Below are positions 8,211 through 13,190 of a stretch of 13,190 nucleotides of DNA, piece after piece (positions within the stretch are counted from its first letter, which is position 1; every line of letters starts with the position of its first letter). The translations under genes were made by a program, and so were the position numbers. Origin of the DNA: Physocladia obscura (taxonomy: Eukaryota > Chytridiomycota > Chytridiomycetes > Chytridiales > Chytriomycetaceae); contig JADGJH010000919.1 in the NCBI GenBank assembly GCA_027596945.1, positions 1 through 13,190 on the forward strand. Reading direction: 5' to 3'. The notes below the pieces were generated by a model. It had not been told where the DNA came from and made no database searches. It saw only the letters and a program-made list of their open reading frames with translations.

Positions 8211-9346
8211 TTAATGCGCCAGTGGAGATTTAAATTCAAAAGCTGTTTGTCAGTCAAAAACAAAAAAATGAAACCCAGACCATTGCATTGTTTTTGTGTA
8301 AAAAGATTCGCTGGAAAGTTTGCCATCGGTATTTGTTTAAATTATGTTGCTCGTTGTATATTTATTTACTGCCAGAGCATCTTCCGCAATTAGATATTAT
8401 ATTTTTTCAGAATTTCACGAATGAAAAACTCATGATAACTATGCCAACACTATTTCATGAGAAAATTTTTTCTTGAGGGTGAATGATGAATCAAATATCA
8501 TTTTTTTTCAACAATTGATAATAGTACATATTCATGAAATCCATGAATTTATAATTCATTTACAACAAAACAACCATTTCAAGCCCCTCATGTGCCTTCA
8601 GTGAGAACCAAGTTGGTAATGAAAAAATTTGTTCACAAAAGAACTCTGCATTGGACAAATTTTTCCTGTTGAGTATGATGGATAAAGCTGTATTTCCTGT
8701 AATTTGAATTCAGAAGACTGACTTGATTATAGAAAACTCAAATCCACTTTCATCAAATCTTGAACCAAATCAATAGTTTTCCCAAAATTGTAAGCTGGAT
8801 AGAGGTGCTTCCAATCCACATTCTTGGTCCAATTGCACTAGTTTTTGAACACTTTATCTGCTTTCAGAGGATCTAACTTTGAGCATTTCCTCTCCTGCTA
8901 TTTTATATGTGGAGCAAAACACCTTTGTATTATGAACCACTGCTCAAATACTCACTCAAAATTTAATCCTTGAATTTTCAACTGTTGAAATTCACATTTA
9001 GAAAATTTTGCCAATTTTAGTTTGATAGTAGTTTTGAGTTTTGAGTGTAAAAGTGTCTTAATTTCTCAACAACTACAAGGCAAAGTGTTGGGATCATATG
9101 TGTTGGCAGCCAAGATGTTGTAATTGCTCAACGGCTTTGCAGGAAAAAGAGTATACAAAGGTGACCTTGGAACTGGGTAAGCTGAAGTTTATAGAAGTTA
9201 AGCAAATAAAGTGGCATTATAATTGAACTTAAAACACAATAAAAAGAAAACAAGTCTGTCATATAATTGAAGCTCGTTGGAAATTTCTGATAATTTAATT
9301 TCAATTTTCCTGAAGGAAAGAAATTATTCTGCTATACGGAAAAAAT
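8211..9346. other. Divergent intergenic region between the tail-anchored protein gene and AMT
   Basis: It must contain both promoters, but I see no TATA box I would defend. Just upstream of AMT, tttaatttcaattttcc (about 9294-9310) is initiator-like. The middle is AT-rich and CpG-poor and contains the decayed minus-strand frame at 8727-9188. Confidence 0.5.
8727..9188 (-). pseudogene. Decayed reading frame of unknown origin
   Basis: A single minus-strand frame of about 154 codons reads protein-like but has four internal stops before the final TAA at 8727-8729. Legible stretches include PVPRSPLYTLFPAKPLSNYN, ILAANTYDPNTLP, VFEQWFIIQRCFAPHIK, SKLDPLKADKVFKN and WKHLYPAYNFGKTIDLVQDL. I recognise no family. 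Its position in a divergent gap, with CpG-poor composition, suggests a transposon fragment or dead gene. A chance frame is possible, because long AT-rich DNA produces some, but the composition (Trp, Pro, Asp, balanced hydrophobics) looks coding. Confidence 0.3.
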
Positions 9347-10924
9347 ATGAAAATGCTTGCAGCAATTTCTAACATTGGAAGCCGAAGATTCGCGACCGCC
9401 GCCAACAAGTTAAGCAAAACTGCACTGTATGACTATCACGTGCAAAATGGTGGCAAGATGGTCGAGTTTGCAGGATACTCGGTTCGTGGTGAAAGATGTA
9501 TTTTTTGTGTTTTTAACCTGTTGTTCTGAAACACCAGATGCCTGTACAATACTCGAATCTCGGAGTCCTCGCTTCACATGAATGGACGAGAAAAAATGCC
9601 TCTTTGTTTGACGTTTCACATATGCTGCAAACAAGGTTACTTTTTGCAGTTTTTTGGCTGAGGAAATCTGAACAATTTTTTGCAGCTGGGTTGGAAAAGA
9701 TCGTATCAAGTTTATTGAATCTCTGATTGTGGCGGATGTTGAAGGTCTTCCAGTTGGAAGCTCGACACTTTCTGTCTTTACGAACGAGAACGGTGGAATT
9801 ATCGACGACACTGGTCTGTTTGCTTTTTACCCAAAAATATCTCGTCCGATCTCTCTCCGATCTCCGTCATCAACCTTCAAAAACACACAAAACAAAAAAA
9901 AAAAAAAAATCCAGTTGTCAACAAACGCAGCGCCGACGCACTTTATGTTGTTTCGAATGCAGGATGTGCCGAAAAAGACCTCAGACATATCCGTGCCCAT
10001 CTCGCCGACTTTCAAAACAAGGGAGGTGATGTGGATGTTAAAGTAATCGAAGATATGTCACTTGTTGCCATTCAGGGTCCCAAGGCTGCCGGAATTGTTA
10101 GTGAACTTGCGGGCTCGTCAAACGGATTAAAGGACTTTAAGTTTATGACTGCGCGAGAGTTGGAGCTGAAAGGAATTCCAGTTTATATTTCTAGATGTGG
10201 GTACACTGGGGAAGATGGATTCGAGGTAATTCCTGACCGTTTAAATCATCAGGTTTTTGAACAAATTTTATGGCAGATCAGCGTTCCCCATACTGAAGTT
10301 GTAAACTTGTGCAAAAACTTGCTCGCACATAGTGATGCTGAGCTTGCTGGTCTTGCCGTAAGAGATTCGCTTCGCTTGGAAGCAGGTCTGTGTTTGTACG
10401 GAAATGACTTGGATGAAACCGTCACACCAGTTGAAGGTGGTCTCACATGGACAATTGGTTTGTTTTTTTGTTGTTTTTCTCTCTGCTATTCCAGCTAAGA
10501 CACGAATTCGGAAGGTCAAAGACGTAGAACCGAAGGTGGTTTCTTGGGAGCGAACAAAGTTTTGTCGCAAATCGGAAAGGGTGCTGTTGTACCGCGTCGT
10601 CGTGTTGGCCTGCTTGTTGATGGTGCACCAGCCCGTGACCATGTTGAAATCTTTTCTCCAGCAGATGGAGCAGTTATTGGTGTCGTCACAAGTGGATGTC
10701 CATCCCCAGTACTTAAGAAGAACATTGCAATGGGATATGTAGCAAATGGATTCCACAAGGCTGGAACTGAGCTACAAGTCAAAGTTCGAGGAAAGGTACA
10801 AAAGGCAACTGTTGTGAAGATGCCATTCGTTGAGGTGCCGTTTTGTTACTTTTCATTTATATTATTTTGATGATTAGACTAAAATTTACATGTACACTTT
10901 CAGCACAATTACTACCGGGGTTAG
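9347..10924 (+). CDS. AMT: Aminomethyltransferase, glycine cleavage T-protein (mitochondrial), seven exons
   Basis: The T-protein takes the aminomethyl group from H-protein lipoate, transfers the methylene carbon to tetrahydrofolate and releases ammonia, in the mitochondrial matrix. Exons as read: 9347-9481, 9538-9635, 9686-9813, 9915-10225, 10277-10457, 10515-10834, 10904-10924. Introns are 56, 50, 101, 51, 57 and 69 bp, all GT-AG, and the spliced product is 397 aa (human AMT is about 400). Residues 1-20, with few acids and RR at 13-14, look like a mitochondrial presequence; a second ATG at 9353 is possible. GCV_T motifs follow: [69 protein letters not shown] (ends at 224) and [20 protein letters not shown] (252-271). 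The C-terminal barrel has [13 protein letters not shown] and [17 protein letters not shown]. All key blocks are present. The stop is TAG at 10922-10924. Confidence 0.95.
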
Positions 10925-10937
10925 AAGCTTCAGAGTT

Positions 10938-10943
10938 AATAAA
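10938..10943 (+). promoter_or_regulatory. AATAAA poly(A) signal of AMT
   Basis: It lies 13 nt past the AMT stop, in the 88-bp convergent gap, and would give a very short 3' UTR. Confidence 0.6.
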
Positions 10944-10987
10944 GAGATATAATCTAAAAATATTCAAGGAAATATATTCCCATTCCG

Positions 10988-10993
10988 TTTATT
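10988..10993 (-). promoter_or_regulatory. AATAAA (minus strand) poly(A) signal of COX11
   Basis: TTTATT on the plus strand lies 19 nt past the COX11 stop. The AMT and COX11 signals face each other 44 bp apart, so the transcripts probably overlap at their 3' ends. Confidence 0.6.
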
Positions 10994-11012
10994 ATTGCTA
11001 TTTCTGAAAACT

Positions 11013-11998
11013 TTAGGCAGCTTGCAAAATTTTTTCTTCGCTTGCAGGTTTCGCAGTTAGCTGAAATACTCGGCTATCACCTTGATACTTGCTTCTGAAG
11101 AAAGTATAATGCAGCGTAATTTCACGAACGTCTTTCATCGAAGGATCATATGCAAACTCTGGGTCAATATAGAAGAAGACCGGCATATCTACTTCTTCCT
11201 TTGATTCAAGTCTTTGCTCTTCAAAACAGAAACACTGAATCTTGTTAAAATATCTATTAAAAAAAAATAATTGAAATGAGGAACTTGTTCGGTATGTAAA
11301 AAAGTTATAACGTACTGAGCAGCGCGCCCTGGAATAATAGAGTATGTTGAAATTCCGACAATAGACTCGTCGGTTGGGTTTTCGGCTGTATAAAACGCAA
11401 GTGCGGTTTCGCCAGGAACAAGAGTAATTTCCTTTGTTTGCGGTGTAAACTTCCACTTCATTGCGTCTGAAACCGATGATTGGAACTTAATGCGGATTGG
11501 TTTTGCGCCAAGAACAGGCTAATACACAAGAGAAATAATTCCAGATGAGTCACCAGGCGAGAAAAAAAAAAGGAAAAAAAAACCAGCAGTTAAAACCTTC
11601 ATAGTGGCAGGATCGAATTTCGAGCCACTCAAGTTTTTTGCAGAACCGTCGAGACCCGTATCGGTACAGATGATTTTGTAGAGGGGGACGGCGGCATACG
11701 AGAGACCGACAAATACAATAATCACGGAGGCAACGTAAAGCATCGAGCTCTGGTTCTTTTCTTGAAGTCGTTTACTGACAGTATTATTGTTGTTGATATT
11801 GTTCCTTGTGCTGTTGTTGTTTGCGTTGCTTGTTGTCGCTGATGATAACAATCGTAGTGAAGTGCCCGAGGAAAGGACACCCGCTGCTCGCATCGATATC
11901 AACGTTATCTTCAGATTCATCGAAAGTGCTGCACCGATCATCGGCTGTCGGCCGTTGAGTAAAGCCCGTCGCATTCCCAATCCAAACATCTGCATCAA
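11013..11998 (-). CDS. COX11: Cytochrome c oxidase assembly protein COX11 (CuB copper chaperone), three exons
   Basis: COX11 is an inner-membrane copper protein that delivers copper to the CuB site of COX1 from the intermembrane-space side. Exons on the minus strand: 11998-11597, 11518-11316, 11253-11013. Introns are 78 and 62 bp, and the spliced product is 281 aa (human is 276). Residues 1-55 are Arg/Ser/Leu-rich, like a presequence. Residues 58-72 are an Asn-rich linker. One membrane helix (about 86-105) leads into VPLYKIIC with the conserved Cys at 111. The CtaG/COX11 beta domain follows: IRIKFQSSVSDAMKWKFTPQ, LVPGETALAFYTAENPTD and GISTYSIIPG. Then comes the copper-binding CFC (209-211) in FNKIQCFCFEEQRL, then EEVDMPVFFYIDPEFAYDP and ITLHYTFF. 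All three copper-ligand Cys are present. The second intron needs the donor gtacgt and joins Gln202 across the boundary. A downstream start at residue 4, 9 or 20 is possible. Confidence 0.95.
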
Positions 11999-12051
11999 CT
12001 AATTGGAAATGTTCAAAATGTTTCTATTTTATCAGAGAGATTTTGCAAACA

Positions 12052-12140
12052 ACAATTCTTTGTGAAAATTCTTTCATTTTTCATTTGAAATATATTTCAT
12101 TTTCTTTGTTTTTGCTACAAAGAATTCCTTGTGAAAATAT
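12052..12140. repeat. Short degenerate repeat pair upstream of the Harbinger remnant
   Basis: caattctttgtgaaaatt (about 12052-12069) recurs as gaattccttgtgaaaata (about 12122-12139) in direct orientation. The aattctttgt part is also inverted against acaaagaatt at 12117-12126. This could be the eroded terminal region of the Harbinger-type element, but no matching end is visible within the window. Confidence 0.3.
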
Positions 12141-12144
12141 ACAA

Positions 12145-13190
12145 ATGGACAATTGGCTGTTTGTCTCGCTGGCAGCTGCTGCACTTGACATCGGCAACAT
12201 CGAACAACAAACAAGAGCAATCAAAATCCCAAACATTCGAATTAATATCAATTCAATGACAGATTCGACAGCAAAGTTTAATTTTCGATTTACAACAGCC
12301 AAAATCACCCAGTTAGCTGAAGAGCTGGAGATCCCAGATCCATTTGTTACACACAATTGCTACAGTGCTACAGGAAAAGAGGTTTTGTGTATTTTGTTGA
12401 ATTGTATGACATAGCCTCATCGACTTGGAAGCATGGTGCAATTATTTGGCTGCAGCTGCAAAGCACTCTCGTCAATATTCAATGATATTCTAGAGCATGT
12501 ATATAATTGATTCAAGCATCTGCTAGTCTGGGATTCTGTGCGTTTGAACGAGGCATGGATGCAAAATTGTGCGAATGCAATCTTTGAAGCTGGAGGATCT
12601 CTTGATACATGCATTGGCTTTATTGATGGAACAGTTCGAAGAATTGCAAGACCTGGAAATACACAAAAAGCATGTTATAATGGGCATAAGGTGAGTGCAG
12701 CTGTAGTTTGGTTGTAGTTTTCACTTTTTTGTATTAGCGAAAGCATGCCCTTAAATTCCAAGCAGTCACATCTCCAGACAGAATTATTTTTATGGACTGG
12801 AACCTGGTGCTTGTCATGATTCATATCTATTATTGAAAAGTAACCTTGTTGAAATACTCACACCAGTGTTACAGACAGAATTGACTCAATATGTAATTTA
12901 CAGTGACCCAGCATATGGTGTGAATCAAGTAATAGTCAGCAACTTTAAAGGATTGAATTTGCAGCCATTTGAGCAAGACTTCAATAAATCAATGAGCAAA
13001 GTCCGTGTTGATTTGCCGAGTGTAACAAGGAGTTTTAGAGATGAATAATATTTATTGTTTTGTTATGACTATTTCAGAAAAGAAACCAACGGTTTTTATA
13101 CATTTTACAGTGCATTGGTGGCACCTTGGCTTGATTGGTCACCTGGCATCTTATCTAAGTGGCAAATGCTCTATTTGTCATTTTTGGTGA
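12145..13190 (+). pseudogene. HARBI1-like PIF/Harbinger transposase pseudogene, runs off the window
   Basis: The frame from ATG 12145 reads like an oomycete/fungal HARBI1-family nuclease: FNFRFTTAKITQLAEELEIP, then GKEVLCILL, PHRLGSMVQLFG and WDSVRLNEAWMQ, and CIGFIDGTVRRIARPG with the first catalytic Asp at 12625-12627. A 47-bp GT-AG intron (12691-12737) joins CYNGHK to RKHALKFQAVTSPD. After a frameshift near 12790, YGLEPGACHDSYLLL leads to VIYSDPAYG with the second Asp at 12905-12907, then NKSMSKVRVD, where the third acidic residue is lost in a shifted, eroded end. In-frame stops are at 12412-12414 (TAG, where Tyr is usual in the LAYP.R block) and 12508-12510 (TGA). The tail past 13050 still resembles the family C-terminus (LASYLSGKCSICHFW) with further damage. 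It is inactive as read. Confidence 0.85.
12691..12737 (+). other. Intron in the Harbinger transposase pseudogene
   Basis: The sequence starts gtgagtg, has a pyrimidine-rich end and finishes tattag. Its removal restores the family-typical continuity NGHKRKHALKFQ exactly, in phase 0. Confidence 0.75.

Noticed and set aside
7732..8393. Plus-strand frames at 7732-7983 and 8097-8393
   Set aside because: They lie antisense to the better-supported 166-aa tail-anchored protein gene and show no domain; they are complementary-strand shadows.
9410..9811. Minus-strand 133-codon frame
   Set aside because: It is antisense to AMT exons 1-3, ignores their splice sites and matches nothing recognisable.
10226..10276. 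Treating 17 in-frame codons as AMT exon sequence
   Set aside because: Removing it restores the family continuity [12 protein letters not shown], and it has GT and AG ends with the same length as the other introns.
11787..12002. Plus-strand frame of 71 codons
   Set aside because: It is antisense to COX11 exon 1, which has clear family identity.
1..13190. CRISPR arrays, rRNA, bacterial operons
   Set aside because: There are no regularly spaced repeats, no rRNA-like conserved blocks, and the genes are spliced eukaryotic ones.

Overview
This is nuclear DNA from an AT-rich eukaryotic microbe. The evidence is two spliced genes for mitochondrial proteins (AMT/GcvT and COX11), short GT-AG introns of about 50-100 bp, AATAAA-like 3' ends and two classes of decayed eukaryotic DNA transposon. 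An early-diverging (zoosporic) fungus or an oomycete-like protist fits best, but the lineage is an inference from protein style and intron size.

Layout. 148-5600 is one decayed DNA transposon of about 5.45 kb, bounded by very long inverted repeats of about 0.82 kb each. Inside it lie a plus-strand Tc1/mariner-type (DDE_3-like) transposase pseudogene (about 2143-2886) and, facing it, a minus-strand pseudogene of unrecognised family (about 4556-3067), with closely spaced AATAAA motifs between them. The left half also holds a tRNA-like Pol III promoter module and several hairpins. 5601-7265 is AT-rich and has no supported gene. 7266-7490 holds a small, doubtful minus-strand ORF. 7710-8210 (minus) encodes a Ser/Thr/Pro-rich protein with a C-terminal membrane anchor and no recognised family. 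8727-9188 (minus) is a decayed reading frame in the divergent gap before AMT.

9347-10924 (plus) is aminomethyltransferase, the T-protein of the mitochondrial glycine cleavage system, in seven exons (397 aa as modelled). It converges, 88 bp apart, on COX11 (11998-11013, minus; three exons, 281 aa), the inner-membrane copper chaperone for cytochrome c oxidase. 12145-13190 is a HARBI1/PIF-Harbinger transposase pseudogene that runs to the window edge and still has a recognisable intron.

The two mitochondrial genes are ordinary metabolism and do not form an operon; each has its own poly(A) signal. The most unusual material is the long-TIR, two-gene mariner-like element and its unknown second gene. 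CpG is strongly depleted across the old transposon and retained in the host genes, which suggests methylation-driven or RIP-like decay.
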